From contig NZ_JAAITU010000012.1 of the NCBI RefSeq assembly GCF_013304385.1, positions 24,769 through 88,768 of the forward strand: 64,000 nucleotides of DNA, given 5' to 3'. Made by a program: the position numbers and the translations under genes. This DNA comes from Blautia glucerasea (GTDB taxonomy: Bacteria; Bacillota; Clostridia; Lachnospirales; Lachnospiraceae). The notes under the pieces were generated by a model. That model searched no databases. It had not been told where the DNA came from and was given only the letters and a program-made list of their open reading frames with translations. Each line of letters opens with the position of its first letter. The first letter of the stretch is position 1. Below are positions 25,299 to 34,463 of this stretch, in pieces.

Positions 25299-26240
25299 TC
25301 ATGTCCCTATCAGGAGGATACAGAGGGTGAGGATTGTACTGAGACATTTGGCAGAGGCGTAAGGGAAGAAAGAAAGTCTTCCATCCAGTACGCTTTTTGT
25401 CTGTGCGGCTACGCATAGTCCTCCAAAAGAGGATAAAGTCATTGCTGCCAGGTATATGGTACGTTCAGGCAGGTTTGAGGATGCAATCCTGTTAAGGCCT
25501 GTAGTCAGTTCCATGATACATAGCAGGATTTCTTTGAAAGTATCAGGGATAAGAGGACACTGGCTGATGCAAGGGGACAGCACAGAGAAAAGCAGGATAT
25601 AGCCGCCCAGCCTGGTTATGGTTTCAAATCCATTCATAATACAGACATCCAGAAGGGCTCCGGTGGAGCATGCCTGGGATGTCTTTTTTTCTGCTATTGC
25701 ATCAGGATCAGGCCACATGTGATCGGTTGCAGTACAGCCTTTGTATACAAAGAATCTGAAAAACAGCATGCAGCAAAGATCTGCCAGAAACAAGGGAATA
25801 AGCAGATCTCTCGCAGGGTAACGTCCTTTCAAACAGGTTTGCCCCAGAAAGGTGAGCAAAAAGACCAGACTTGGATTGCTGCAGAAGGTAAGAAGATATT
25901 CCCCCTCCTGTCTGCAGATCTTTCCTGAATATGTAAGGTCAGAGGCCAGCTTGGCGCCTACAGGGAATCCCAGCAGCTTTCCGAAAAGGAAGGCATACAT
26001 TCCCCAGGGGGACAGTCCGAACAGAATTTTGCACAAGCGAATGCCAGGTTTCGGGATTTGACATGAGATCTTTATATTCATCAGCAATCCTGTAAGGATC
26101 AGAAAAGGCAGCAAAGTGGGCAACAGAGTATTAAACCACAGGGAAAGTCCATCTCTTGCAGCAAGAATGGCAGTTTCAGGATTTGCCAGCAGGAAAACAA
26201 GCAGGAAGCAGATTCCTGCAAAAAACAGTTTTTTTTTCAA
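25299..26240 (-). CDS. ylbJ: sporulation integral membrane protein YlbJ
   Basis: A 313-residue polytopic membrane protein with about 7-8 hydrophobic segments. Recognisable segments are LWFNTLLPTLLPFLILTGLLM, GFPVGAKLASDL and CSNPSLVFLLTF, typical of YlbJ, which is needed for spore cortex formation in Bacillus. The start is a TTG at 26240 with GGGAG 7 bases before it on the minus strand. It is convergent with the coiled-coil gene. Its presence indicates a spore-forming lineage. Confidence 0.85.
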   Translation of the reverse strand: MKKKLFFAGICFLLVFLLANPETAILAARDGLSLWFNTLLPTLLPFLILTGLLMNIKISCQIPKPGIRLCKILFGLSPWGMYAFLFGKLLGFPVGAKLASDLTYSGKICRQEGEYLLTFCSNPSLVFLLTFLGQTCLKGRYPARDLLIPLFLADLCCMLFFRFFVYKGCTATDHMWPDPDAIAEKKTSQACSTGALLDVCIMNGFETITRLGGYILLFSVLSPCISQCPLIPDTFKEILLCIMELTTGLNRIASSNLPERTIYLAAMTLSSFGGLCVAAQTKSVLDGRLSFFPYASAKCLSTILTLCILLIGT

Positions 26241-26315
26241 GCCCTTACTCCCTTTTTCTTTTAGTATATGGGGGCCGGGGAATGATCATTCATAAATTAA
26301 GGAGGTAAGAAAACT

Positions 26316-27770
26316 ATGGCAGTATTAGAGAATTGCAGTCCATCCAGAGTTTTTCATTATTTTGAGGAGATTTGCGGTATTCCACACGGATCCGGGAATA
26401 CACAGGCCATCAGCGATTATCTTGTTGATTTTGCAAAGGATCACAGCCTTGAATACGTACAGGATCACCTGGGCAATGTGGTGATATACAAAAATGGTAC
26501 AGCAGGCTATGAACAGTCACCTACAGTGATCCTTCAGGGACATATGGATATGGTGTGTGAGAAACGTGCAGATGTAGCACATGATTTTTTGAAAGACGGT
26601 TTGAATCTTTCTGTAACAGAAGATGGATATGTAACTGCTAATGGCACTACCCTTGGTGGAGATGACGGGATTGCTGTAGCCTATGGTCTTGCCCTTCTGG
26701 AAAGCCAGGACATTCCCCATCCTCCATTAGAGGTACTGATCACAGTGGATGAGGAAATCGGACTTCTGGGGGCTTTTGATTTCGATTGCAGCGTGCTGAA
26801 AGGCCGTAGATTGATCAATCTTGATTCAGAGGCAGAAGGCAGCCTGTGGGTCAGCTGTGCCGGCGGCATGGGAGGATACAGTAGGATTCCTGTAAAGCGG
26901 GTAGCAGGTGAAGGAGAAGGTATCAGGGTCCGCATTTTTGGACTTGCTGGCGGACATTCCGGAGCTGAGATTGATAAAAACAGAGCCAATTCCAATATTC
27001 TGATGGGAAGAATGCTTTATGAGATGAAGAAGCAGGCAGATTTTGCCATTATTTCCCTGGATGGTGGCACAAAGGACAATGCCATTACAAGAGAATCAGA
27101 ATTTCAGGTTCTGGCAGCATCGGAAGATGTTCTGAAGATCCAGCAGCTTGCGCAGAGATTTCAGGCTGATCTTCGTAAAGAATACGCAGGCACGGATGAA
27201 GGGATTACCATTTCTGCGGAACTTCTTGGCCACATGGAAAAAGAAGTGCTTCATCCGGTCAGTGGTGAAAAGGTAATTTTTTTCCTGATGAACATGCCTT
27301 ATGGTATCCGCAAGATGAGCGGTTCCATTCCTGGACTTGTAGAAACCTCTTCCAACCCTGGGATCGTTGCCCTTCACAAAGACGAATTTGAATCTGTAAG
27401 CAGTGTACGCAGTTCTGTAGGCTCTGCAAAGGATGCATTGTCTGACAAGCTGGAGTATCTGACTGAATTCCTTGGAGGTGAATATGAGATCCAGGGGGCT
27501 TATCCTGCCTGGGAGTACAGGGAGGATTCCCCATTAAGAGATAAGATGGTTGCTGCCTATAAAGCACTCTATAAAGAAGAACCAAAGGTTGTAGCTATTC
27601 ATGCAGGTCTGGAGTGTGGACTCTTCTATGAAAAGATGGAGGGGCTGGACTGTGTATCCATCGGACCGAATATGAAGGATATCCATACTTGTGAGGAGCT
27701 TCTTGATATAGCTTCCGTTGAACGTGTATGGAAGTATCTTCTGAAAGCACTGGAAGATCTGAAGGATTGA
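26316..27770 (+). CDS. pepD: aminoacyl-histidine dipeptidase (peptidase D)
   Basis: A 484-residue M20 metallopeptidase. Metal ligands are visible: His in LQGHMDMVCEK, Asp in LGGDDGIAVAYG, Glu pair in VDEEIGLLGA, Asp in INLDSEAEG, and a late His near SIGPNMKDIHTCEE. The lid domain carries LAGGHSGAEIDKNRAN. It hydrolyses Xaa-His dipeptides such as carnosine in the cytoplasm. Length fits PepD. AGGAGG lies 10 bases before ATG 26316. Confidence 0.93.
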   Translation: MAVLENCSPSRVFHYFEEICGIPHGSGNTQAISDYLVDFAKDHSLEYVQDHLGNVVIYKNGTAGYEQSPTVILQGHMDMVCEKRADVAHDFLKDGLNLSVTEDGYVTANGTTLGGDDGIAVAYGLALLESQDIPHPPLEVLITVDEEIGLLGAFDFDCSVLKGRRLINLDSEAEGSLWVSCAGGMGGYSRIPVKRVAGEGEGIRVRIFGLAGGHSGAEIDKNRANSNILMGRMLYEMKKQADFAIISLDGGTKDNAITRESEFQVLAASEDVLKIQQLAQRFQADLRKEYAGTDEGITISAELLGHMEKEVLHPVSGEKVIFFLMNMPYGIRKMSGSIPGLVETSSNPGIVALHKDEFESVSSVRSSVGSAKDALSDKLEYLTEFLGGEYEIQGAYPAWEYREDSPLRDKMVAAYKALYKEEPKVVAIHAGLECGLFYEKMEGLDCVSIGPNMKDIHTCEELLDIASVERVWKYLLKALEDLKD

Positions 27771-27846
27771 AAATCAAAGAATCTTAAATCAAAGAATCTC
27801 AAATCAGAGAGTTTTAAATCAGAGATTCTGAAAACCTGAGATTCTG
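27771..27846 (+). repeat. 15-bp imperfect tandem repeats
   Basis: Five consecutive units related to AAATCARAGAATCTY: 27771-27785, 27786-27800, 27801-27815, 27816-27830, and a 16-base unit to 27846. They start right after the pepD stop codon and fill most of the gap before the M23 peptidase gene. Confidence 0.85.
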
Positions 27847-27910
27847 AAAAATGCATAAAGCTTTGCCTGTGGGCATACTCTGATAAAGATGGTTTTTCGG
27901 AGGTGCAAGG

Positions 27911-28717
27911 GTGAAGCAAAGACCATGCAGATCATGGATCCTCCTTTTATTTCTGATGCTGTGGATGATGGCACTGATGCTAGTGCTGGAAGAACGAAGC
28001 CGTGTGTCCGGGGTCAATGAAAACAGCATCTATCAAGAAGCTTTTCGCAGGCAGAAGATGCCCGCAGGGCTTTATCGGCAGATCATGGAAACAAATTCCG
28101 AAGATATGTGGGAGGTATTTACCGCCACTATGATTAGTGGTTCCTTTGCACCGGACAGGATCTATGCAGATTATCAGCCTTTTCTGAAATACAAAAAGAA
28201 GGCATACCTGCAGCTGTGCCGAAGTTATCAGGCCATATGGGCAGATCTTAAATGCTTTCCTGTAGCAGGAAAGGATATCTGTTTTGAAGATACCTACGGT
28301 GCATCCAGGGAGTATGGTGGATCGCATACCCATGATGGAACGGATTTGTTCGGCTCTGTTACAGAGCCGGGATACTATCCTGTAGTTTCTGCTACGGATG
28401 GTGTGGTAGAAAGGACAGGGTGGCTGCCTCTTGGCGGATATCGTATGGGGATCCGTTCTCCTCACGGTGGTTATTTTTATTATGCTCATTTGTCAGAATA
28501 TGACCACAGCTTCAGAGAAGGAGAACTGGTTCATGCCGGAGATATTTTAGGTTATATGGGGAATACCGGCTATGGGTCCAAAGGTACAAAAGGCAGATTT
28601 CCGGTACATCTTCATATGGGAATCTATATAAAGACGCCTAAAGCACAGGAGATGAGTGTAGATCCGTATCATATTCTGAAAATGCTTCAGGAAAGTACAG
28701 GCAGATTTGATCTGTAA
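27911..28717 (+). CDS. membrane-anchored M23 family metallopeptidase
   Basis: A 268-residue protein with an N-terminal signal-anchor (WILLLFLMLWMMALMLVL) and an extracytoplasmic M23 (LytM-like) domain from about 125. HTHDGTD supplies the first zinc His and Asp, and VHLHMG the second His pair. Such enzymes cut peptidoglycan cross-bridges or act in sporulation engulfment (SpoIIQ/LytH-like). Start is GTG 27911 behind GGAGG. No LysM or SH3 domain is seen, so its target site is unknown. Confidence 0.82.
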   Translation: MKQRPCRSWILLLFLMLWMMALMLVLEERSRVSGVNENSIYQEAFRRQKMPAGLYRQIMETNSEDMWEVFTATMISGSFAPDRIYADYQPFLKYKKKAYLQLCRSYQAIWADLKCFPVAGKDICFEDTYGASREYGGSHTHDGTDLFGSVTEPGYYPVVSATDGVVERTGWLPLGGYRMGIRSPHGGYFYYAHLSEYDHSFREGELVHAGDILGYMGNTGYGSKGTKGRFPVHLHMGIYIKTPKAQEMSVDPYHILKMLQESTGRFDL

Positions 28718-28804
28718 GATAAGGAAGCAAGGGTATGGCAGTATCATCTGATATAGCCTCCGGCAGGGAGTGCCGAGGTATTCTTAAATTAAGGAGCGGT
28801 TTGA

Positions 28805-29617
28805 ATGGAAATACAGTTATGGAGAAGCATTTTATGTCCTTATGAACTGGCTGTCAAAGAACTGACTGTAAAATTCCAGCATATTATAGAAGAACACAGG
28901 GAAAATGACAGATATTCCCCTATTGAACAGGTAAGCGGCAGGGTAAAAAGTGTGACCAGCATCCTGGAAAAGATGCAGCGGAAGCAAATCCCTATGGAGC
29001 GGATGGAAGAGGAAGTAGAAGACATCGCAGGGGTTCGTATCATCTGTCAGTTTGAAGAGGACATTGAGACGGTGGCGGCCCTGATCCAAAGCCGGACAGA
29101 TATGACGGTGAAAAGTGAAAAGAATTATCTGAAGCATATTAAGCAAAGCGGATACCGCAGCTATCATCTGATCATTTATTATACTGTGGAGACGTTAGAC
29201 GGTCCCAAAAGGCTGCAGGCAGAGATACAGATTCGTACTATGGCCATGAATTTCTGGGCAACCATAGAGCATTCCCTGCAGTATAAGTACAAAGGGGATA
29301 TGCCGCCCCATGTTACGGAGCGGCTTAGCAATGCAGCAGAAGCAATTATTTCCCTTGACAGGGAGATGTCACTGGTGCGAAGCGAGATCATGGATGCACA
29401 GAATTCTTCCCAGGTACAGTCTAATCTGGTAAAAGATATCCTGAATAATATTGAGAATCTTTACAGGTTGTCCAATCAGCGTGAAGTCCTCAAAATACAG
29501 TCAGAATTTCTTCGTGTGTTTAAGACAAAGGATCTGCGTCAGCTGGAACGTTTTCACAGACAGCTGGATATTATTGCGGAAGGGTATCGTGCCCAGGCCG
29601 TATATTTTCAGAATTAA
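28805..29617 (+). CDS. small alarmone synthetase (GTP pyrophosphokinase, RelQ/YjbM type)
   Basis: A 270-residue single-domain RelA/SpoT synthetase. EDIAGVRIICQFEEDI, KQSGYRSYHLII and the segment EIQIRTMAMNFWATIEH.LQYKYK (conserved Arg, Tyr and Glu of the synthetase active site) are all present. No hydrolase, TGS or ACT domain. It makes ppGpp from GTP or GDP plus ATP in the cytoplasm during stress. GGAG lies upstream of ATG 28805. Full length for RelQ-type proteins, with a slightly longer helical tail. Confidence 0.9.
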   Translation: MEIQLWRSILCPYELAVKELTVKFQHIIEEHRENDRYSPIEQVSGRVKSVTSILEKMQRKQIPMERMEEEVEDIAGVRIICQFEEDIETVAALIQSRTDMTVKSEKNYLKHIKQSGYRSYHLIIYYTVETLDGPKRLQAEIQIRTMAMNFWATIEHSLQYKYKGDMPPHVTERLSNAAEAIISLDREMSLVRSEIMDAQNSSQVQSNLVKDILNNIENLYRLSNQREVLKIQSEFLRVFKTKDLRQLERFHRQLDIIAEGYRAQAVYFQN

Positions 29618-29647
29618 ATCACACATAAAGCATATAAGGAGCATCAG

Positions 29648-31507
29648 ATGCAGGATTTTTTACCGGTAACAAGAGAAGAAATGAAAAAAAGAGGGTGGGA
29701 ACAGGTAGATTTCGTCTATGTAAGTGGCGATGCCTACGTGGACCATCCTTCTTTTGGTGCGGCCATTATCGGACGGCTTCTGGAAAGCAGAGGATATAGG
29801 GTGGGGATGATCCCCCAGCCCGACTGGCGCAAGAAAGAAAGTATCCAGGTATTTGGACGTCCCCGGCTTGGATTTCTTGTTACAGCCGGAAACATGGATT
29901 CTATGGTCAATCATTATACAGTTTCCAAAAAGCACAGACAAAAGGATGCTTATTCTCCGGGAGGACAGATGGGTCTTCGACCTGACCGGGCAGTGGTAGT
30001 ATACAGCAACCTGATCCGTCAAAGCTATAAAGACAGTCCTGTGATCCTGGGCGGGATCGAGGCCAGCCTTCGCCGGATGGCTCATTATGATTACTGGGAG
30101 AATAAAGTTAAGCACAGTATTCTTATTGACTCTGGGGCAGATTTGATCTCTTATGGTATGGGAGAGCATTCCATCCTGGAGATCGCAGAAGCACTGGATA
30201 GCGGGATTCCCATTGAAGAGATCACCTATATTGCAGGCACTGTTTACCGGACAAAGGATCTTTTACGAGCCTATGAGCCTATTATTCTTCCATCTTTTGA
30301 AGAGGTTAAAGAAAATAAGGCAGTGTATGCGGAAAGCTTTGCCACCCAGTATAGGAATACAGATCCTTTTACTGCAAAGGCAATGGCAGAAAGCTACGGG
30401 AACCGTGGCTATGTGATTCAAAACCCGCCGGCAATGCCTTTATCTACCCAGGAAATGGATGATGTGTATGATCTTCCCTTTACAGGGGAATACCATCCTA
30501 TGTATAAGAAAAAAGGCGGTATTCCTGCACTGGAGGAAATCAAATTCAGCCTTACCAGCAACAGAGGATGTTTTGGAGGCTGTAATTTCTGTGCCCTTAC
30601 TTTTCACCAGGGCAGGATCCTTCAGACAAGAAGCCACGATTCCATTATCCGGGAAGCTGTAAAGATGACAAAAGCACCGGATTTTAAAGGTTATATCCAT
30701 GATGTTGGCGGGCCTACTGCAGATTTTCGTCATCCGTCCTGCAAAAAGCAGCTGACAAAAGGGGTGTGCCAGAACAGGCAGTGTCTTTTCCCTACGCCCT
30801 GCAAGAATCTGCAGGCAGATCATAAGGATTATGTGCTTCTTCTCCGGAAGCTTCGGGACATTCCCGGAGTAAAAAAAGTGTTTGTCAGGTCTGGAGTGCG
30901 TTTTGATTATGTGCTGGCAGATCCGGATAAAACATTTTTACGGGAGCTGGTAAAATATCATGTAAGCGGACAGCTGCGTGTGGCACCGGAGCATGTGTCG
31001 GATCAAGTGCTTCACTACATGGGTAAGCCTTCTCATCAGGTGTACCTGCGCTTCCTGGAAGAATTTGATAAAGCAGATAAACAGGCACAAAAGGATCAGT
31101 ATGCCATACCTTACTTCATGTCCTCCCATCCTGGGTGTACCATGAAAGAGGCAGTGAAGCTGGCAGAGTATGTAAGGGATCTGGGATATACTCCGGAGCA
31201 GGTGCAGGATTTTTATCCTACACCATCTACCCTTTCCACCTGTATGTATTATACAGGGATCCATCCCATTACAAAGGAAAAGGTATATGTACCGAAAAAT
31301 CCCCATGAAAAAGCCATCCAGCGTGCACTGATGCAGTACAAAAATCCGGCCAACAGGGAGTTGGTGCTGGAGGGACTGAAAATGGCAGGCCGTATGGATC
31401 TGGTAGGGTTTGGCCCCAAATGCCTGATAAGGCCTGAAAACAGCAACAGAAAAAAGGAGCAGTTTCATGAAAAAAACAAAAAAACGAAAAAAAATCGAAA
31501 AAGGTGA
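29648..31507 (+). CDS. YgiQ family radical SAM protein
   Basis: A 619-residue protein. An N-terminal cobalamin-binding-like region (about 15-150) is followed by a radical SAM domain with the cluster motif RGCFGGCNFCALTF (CxxxCxxC). The C-terminal domain has CMYYTGIHPIT and a Lys-rich end. YgiQ is widespread but its reaction is unknown. It overlaps the next gene by 41 bases; the last codons are the poly-Lys/Arg tail that also encodes the start of the neighbour in another frame. Confidence 0.88.
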   Translation: MQDFLPVTREEMKKRGWEQVDFVYVSGDAYVDHPSFGAAIIGRLLESRGYRVGMIPQPDWRKKESIQVFGRPRLGFLVTAGNMDSMVNHYTVSKKHRQKDAYSPGGQMGLRPDRAVVVYSNLIRQSYKDSPVILGGIEASLRRMAHYDYWENKVKHSILIDSGADLISYGMGEHSILEIAEALDSGIPIEEITYIAGTVYRTKDLLRAYEPIILPSFEEVKENKAVYAESFATQYRNTDPFTAKAMAESYGNRGYVIQNPPAMPLSTQEMDDVYDLPFTGEYHPMYKKKGGIPALEEIKFSLTSNRGCFGGCNFCALTFHQGRILQTRSHDSIIREAVKMTKAPDFKGYIHDVGGPTADFRHPSCKKQLTKGVCQNRQCLFPTPCKNLQADHKDYVLLLRKLRDIPGVKKVFVRSGVRFDYVLADPDKTFLRELVKYHVSGQLRVAPEHVSDQVLHYMGKPSHQVYLRFLEEFDKADKQAQKDQYAIPYFMSSHPGCTMKEAVKLAEYVRDLGYTPEQVQDFYPTPSTLSTCMYYTGIHPITKEKVYVPKNPHEKAIQRALMQYKNPANRELVLEGLKMAGRMDLVGFGPKCLIRPENSNRKKEQFHEKNKKTKKNRKR

Positions 31508-32090
31508 ATTTGGCTATTTTAAAAGCGAGAAGAAACGGAGACTGATCCTTACAGCCATTCTTCTTGGCGTGCCTCTTTTTATTTTTGCAACCATGTGGGC
31601 ATATCATGGAACAAGAAATACCATCTGGACAGTGATCGCAGCAGTAGGATGCCTGCCTGGCTGTAAATCTATGGTAGGACTGATCATGATCTGGATGCGT
31701 AAGCCTATGGATTCTGCTCTTTATAAAAAGATTCGAAAACACCAGGGAGATCTGGAAATGGCCTACGAAATGTATATGACTTTTTACGAAAAAAGCGGAT
31801 ATCTGGATGCTTTTGCTGTATGCGGCAACACAGTGGTAGGCTACACCAGTGATCCGGCTGTAGATACTGCTTATATGGAAGAGCATGCCCAGAATATTGT
31901 AAGAGGTAATGGATATAAAGTAGATGTAAAGATCCTGAAGGATATCCGGCCATTTCTGGAAAGACTTGATTCCATGAATCTTCATCAGGATTCATTGAGG
32001 GAAGGGATCAAATTTCGTCCGGACAGCAAGTATCCGGATCTGAACAGAGATCAGTTGGTAAAGCATACATTGCTTGCACTTTGTCTGTAG
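31467..32090 (+). CDS. conserved membrane protein of unknown function
   Basis: A 207-residue protein with a very basic N-terminus (KKTKKRKKIEKG), two membrane segments (about 26-45 and 52-75) and a cytosolic C-terminal domain with FYEKSGYLDAFAVCG. I do not recognise a family beyond a Clostridia-wide hypothetical. ATG 31467 has AGGAG upstream and starts inside ygiQ. The stop TAG is followed in 8 bases by the rluD-like gene, so all three are cotranscribed. Confidence 0.65.
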   Translation: MKKTKKRKKIEKGEFGYFKSEKKRRLILTAILLGVPLFIFATMWAYHGTRNTIWTVIAAVGCLPGCKSMVGLIMIWMRKPMDSALYKKIRKHQGDLEMAYEMYMTFYEKSGYLDAFAVCGNTVVGYTSDPAVDTAYMEEHAQNIVRGNGYKVDVKILKDIRPFLERLDSMNLHQDSLREGIKFRPDSKYPDLNRDQLVKHTLLALCL

Positions 32091-32098
32091 GAGCTGCC

Positions 32099-33091
32099 AT
32101 GAAGGAATTTAGGATCAGGGAAAATGAAGCAGGGCAAAGATTTGACAAATATTTGGCCAAGCTGTTGGAAGAAGCACCAAAAAGCTTTTTTTATAAAATG
32201 ATGCGGAAAAAGAACATTACCCTTAATGGAAAAAAAGCCCAGGGCAATGAAATGCTTTGTACCGGAGATATGGTAAAGCTGTTTTTAAGTGATGAAACTT
32301 TTGAGAAATTTTCATCCGCAAAACAGGCATCTCATGCAAGAGCCAAGCTTCAGATCATATACGAGGATCAGGATGTATTGTTTATCAATAAACCGGCAGG
32401 CATGCTTTCGCAGCCAGCAGGGGATGGTACGCCTTCCCTTGTGGAGTATCTTACAGGCTACCTTTTGGATACAGGGGCATTGAATGCTGCTGATCTGGTT
32501 ACTTTCAGGCCAGGGGTGTGTAATCGGCTGGACCGGAATACCAGCGGATTGGTGGCGGCAGGTAAAAGCCTTACAGGACTGCAGGACTTATCAGCAATGT
32601 TCCATAACAGGAATATGGAAAAGTTTTACCTTTGTCTGGTAGTTGGTGTAATAAAAAATGAAAAATATATTAAAGGATATTTGCATAAAGACGAAAAATG
32701 TAATAAAGTAATAATATCTGCTGACAGAACAGAGGATTCCCAGCCAATAAAGACCAGGTACAGACCTGTATGTGACAATGGGAAGTATACGCTTCTGGAA
32801 GTAGAACTGATCACAGGACGGACCCATCAGATCCGTGCCCATCTTGCCAGTGAGGGACATCCTGTGGCAGGTGATCAGAAATATGGGGATAAGAAGGCTA
32901 ACCAATATTTCCGGGACAGATATCAGCTGAAATACCAGCTGCTTCACAGCAGGCGGATAGTATTTCCAAAGGACTGCGGCCGTCTGAAGGCTTTGGAAGG
33001 CAGGACTGTAACAGCACCCGTTCCCGGACTTTTTGGGCAAGTGCTTCAGGGAGAGAAAATAGACATAACCAGGAGGAATGAAATATTATGA
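32099..33091 (+). CDS. RluA/RluD-family pseudouridine synthase
   Basis: A 330-residue protein with an N-terminal S4 RNA-binding domain and a synthase core. The catalytic Asp is in CNRLDRNTSGLV, and the family hallmarks LINKPAGML-like FINKPAGMLSQP and GRTHQIRAHLA are present. It isomerises uridine in rRNA or tRNA; the exact target (23S positions or tRNA) cannot be told from the sequence. ATG 32099 follows TAGGAG. Overlaps lepB by 4 bases. Confidence 0.9.
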   Translation: MKEFRIRENEAGQRFDKYLAKLLEEAPKSFFYKMMRKKNITLNGKKAQGNEMLCTGDMVKLFLSDETFEKFSSAKQASHARAKLQIIYEDQDVLFINKPAGMLSQPAGDGTPSLVEYLTGYLLDTGALNAADLVTFRPGVCNRLDRNTSGLVAAGKSLTGLQDLSAMFHNRNMEKFYLCLVVGVIKNEKYIKGYLHKDEKCNKVIISADRTEDSQPIKTRYRPVCDNGKYTLLEVELITGRTHQIRAHLASEGHPVAGDQKYGDKKANQYFRDRYQLKYQLLHSRRIVFPKDCGRLKALEGRTVTAPVPGLFGQVLQGEKIDITRRNEIL

Positions 33092-33645
33092 AAGTGTGGC
33101 ATGAAATATGGGACTACATAAAAATGATCATTATTGTGGTTGTTGTAGTTCTTTTGATCAACAATGTGGTACTGATCAATGCAAAGATCCCTTCCGCATC
33201 CATGGAAAAGACGATCATGACCGGCGACCGGATCTTTGGTTTCCGTCTGGCATATGGTGTGAACCTGGATCTGTTTGGCCATGAGATTTCTAAGAAGGTA
33301 AAAGACCCGGAGCGGTTCGATATTGTGATCTTCAAATATCCGGATGATGAAAGCCAGCTGTTCATCAAGCGAGTGATCGGCCTTCCAGGTGAGACTGTGG
33401 AGATCAAAGATGGCAAGGTATATATTGACGGTTCAGAAACACCGCTGGATGATTCCTTTATTCCTGAGACCATGAAGGGCAGTTTCGGGCCATATCAGGT
33501 TCCGGAGGATTGTTATTTTATGCTGGGTGACAACCGGAATAATTCTAAGGATTCCAGATACTGGAAGAATACTTATGTACGTTTCGATCAGATCGTAGGC
33601 AAGGCTGTAATTCGTTATTATCCATCCATTAAGCTAGTACAGTGA
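33088..33645 (+). CDS. lepB: signal peptidase I
   Basis: A 185-residue type I signal peptidase. A single N-terminal membrane segment (about 12-31, VVVVVLLINNVVLI) is followed by the catalytic Ser38 in PSASMEKT and Lys94 in FIKRVIGLPGE, with GDNRNNSKDSRYWG-like box E (GDNRNNSKDSRYWK). It removes signal peptides from exported proteins outside the membrane. Translationally coupled to the pseudouridine synthase by ATGA-type overlap. Typical Gram-positive length. Confidence 0.95.
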   Translation: MKVWHEIWDYIKMIIIVVVVVLLINNVVLINAKIPSASMEKTIMTGDRIFGFRLAYGVNLDLFGHEISKKVKDPERFDIVIFKYPDDESQLFIKRVIGLPGETVEIKDGKVYIDGSETPLDDSFIPETMKGSFGPYQVPEDCYFMLGDNRNNSKDSRYWKNTYVRFDQIVGKAVIRYYPSIKLVQ

Positions 33646-33714
33646 TTATAAAGTAACCACCATATTGATTTGCCTTAATTTTACTGTACTCGTAGACTAT
33701 AGGGAGGACAAAAG

Positions 33715-34248
33715 ATGGCAACCTGGAACAGCAGAGGCCTTCGGGGATCCACCCTGGAGGAACTTGTAAACAGGACTAATGAGCAATACAGGGAAAAAGG
33801 ACTGGCATTGATCCAGAAGATCCCCACCCCCATCACACCTGTGAAGATGGACAAGGACAGCCGCCATATTACATTGGCCTATTTTGACCAGAGAAGTACC
33901 GTAGATTATATAGGAGCAGTACAGGGGATCCCTGTCTGCTTCGATGCAAAAGAATGCTGTGCCCATACCTTTCCGCTGGCCAATATCCATCCTCATCAGG
34001 TGGCGTTCATGAAGGATTTTGAAAAGCAGGGGGGCATTGCATTCTTTCTTATTTTCTTCAGCTCCAGGGATCTTTTCTATTATTTGCCTTTTCGGGAATT
34101 ACTGGTTTTCTGGCAGCGGATGGAAGAGGGAGGGCGTAAAAGCTTCCGTGAGGATGAGCTTCGCCAGGAATATTATCTGCCTGTAAAAAGCGGTATTCTT
34201 GTTCCTTATCTGGAAGGGATCCAGAAGGATCTGCAATTACGGGATTGA
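33715..34248 (+). CDS. recU: Holliday junction resolvase RecU
   Basis: A 177-residue protein. RGSTLEELVNRTNEQY, the metal-binding stretch YFDQRSTVDYIGAVQGIPVCFDAKEC (Asp, Glu-equivalent and Lys of the PD-(D/E)XK fold) and HPHQVAFMKDFEKQGGIAFFL match RecU. It resolves Holliday junctions during recombination and segregation in Firmicutes. GGGAGG lies 8 bases before ATG 33715. The his promoter overlaps its stop. Confidence 0.93.
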   Translation: MATWNSRGLRGSTLEELVNRTNEQYREKGLALIQKIPTPITPVKMDKDSRHITLAYFDQRSTVDYIGAVQGIPVCFDAKECCAHTFPLANIHPHQVAFMKDFEKQGGIAFFLIFFSSRDLFYYLPFRELLVFWQRMEEGGRKSFREDELRQEYYLPVKSGILVPYLEGIQKDLQLRD

Positions 34249-34273
34249 CAACCTGCAGAAAATCCTTTATAAT
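34245..34273 (+). promoter_or_regulatory. promoter of the his operon
   Basis: Perfect TTGACA (34245-34250), 17 bases, TATAAT (34268-34273), overlapping the recU stop codon. A structured leader of about 185 bases follows. Confidence 0.8.
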
Positions 34274-34291
34274 CTTGCTTGTTTCGTATAG

Positions 34292-34394
34292 TAGTATGCT
34301 AACATGGTAGCATACTAAAGTACAAAGATTGTAGGAGTGCATATCACGGAATAATCCGTGTAATCATGATTTTGGTATTTTGCACCAAAATCAT
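34292..34394 (+). promoter_or_regulatory. structured leader of the his operon (three hairpins)
   Basis: Hairpin 1: TAGTATGCTA (34292-34301) with TAGCATACTA (34308-34317). Hairpin 2: CACGGA (34345-34350) with TCCGTG (34355-34360). Hairpin 3: ATGATTTTGGT (34366-34376) with ACCAAAATCAT (34384-34394). No T-box motif or His-rich leader peptide is visible, and no T-run follows hairpin 3. Hairpin 3 recurs at 56027-56056 before an unrelated gene. Confidence 0.5.
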
Positions 34395-34463
34395 ATCATG
34401 CTCCACATAGCAGATCTTTTGGGGCATACATCATGTGAAAGCATAAATGGAGGTAAATATAAG

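Noticed and set aside
27771..27846. Possible CRISPR array
   Set aside because: The 15-bp units are contiguous without unique spacers, and no cas genes are in the window.
31467..31507. Frameshift between ygiQ and the next gene
   Set aside because: Both frames have proper starts and stops, and the overlap in Lys codons is a simple gene overlap.
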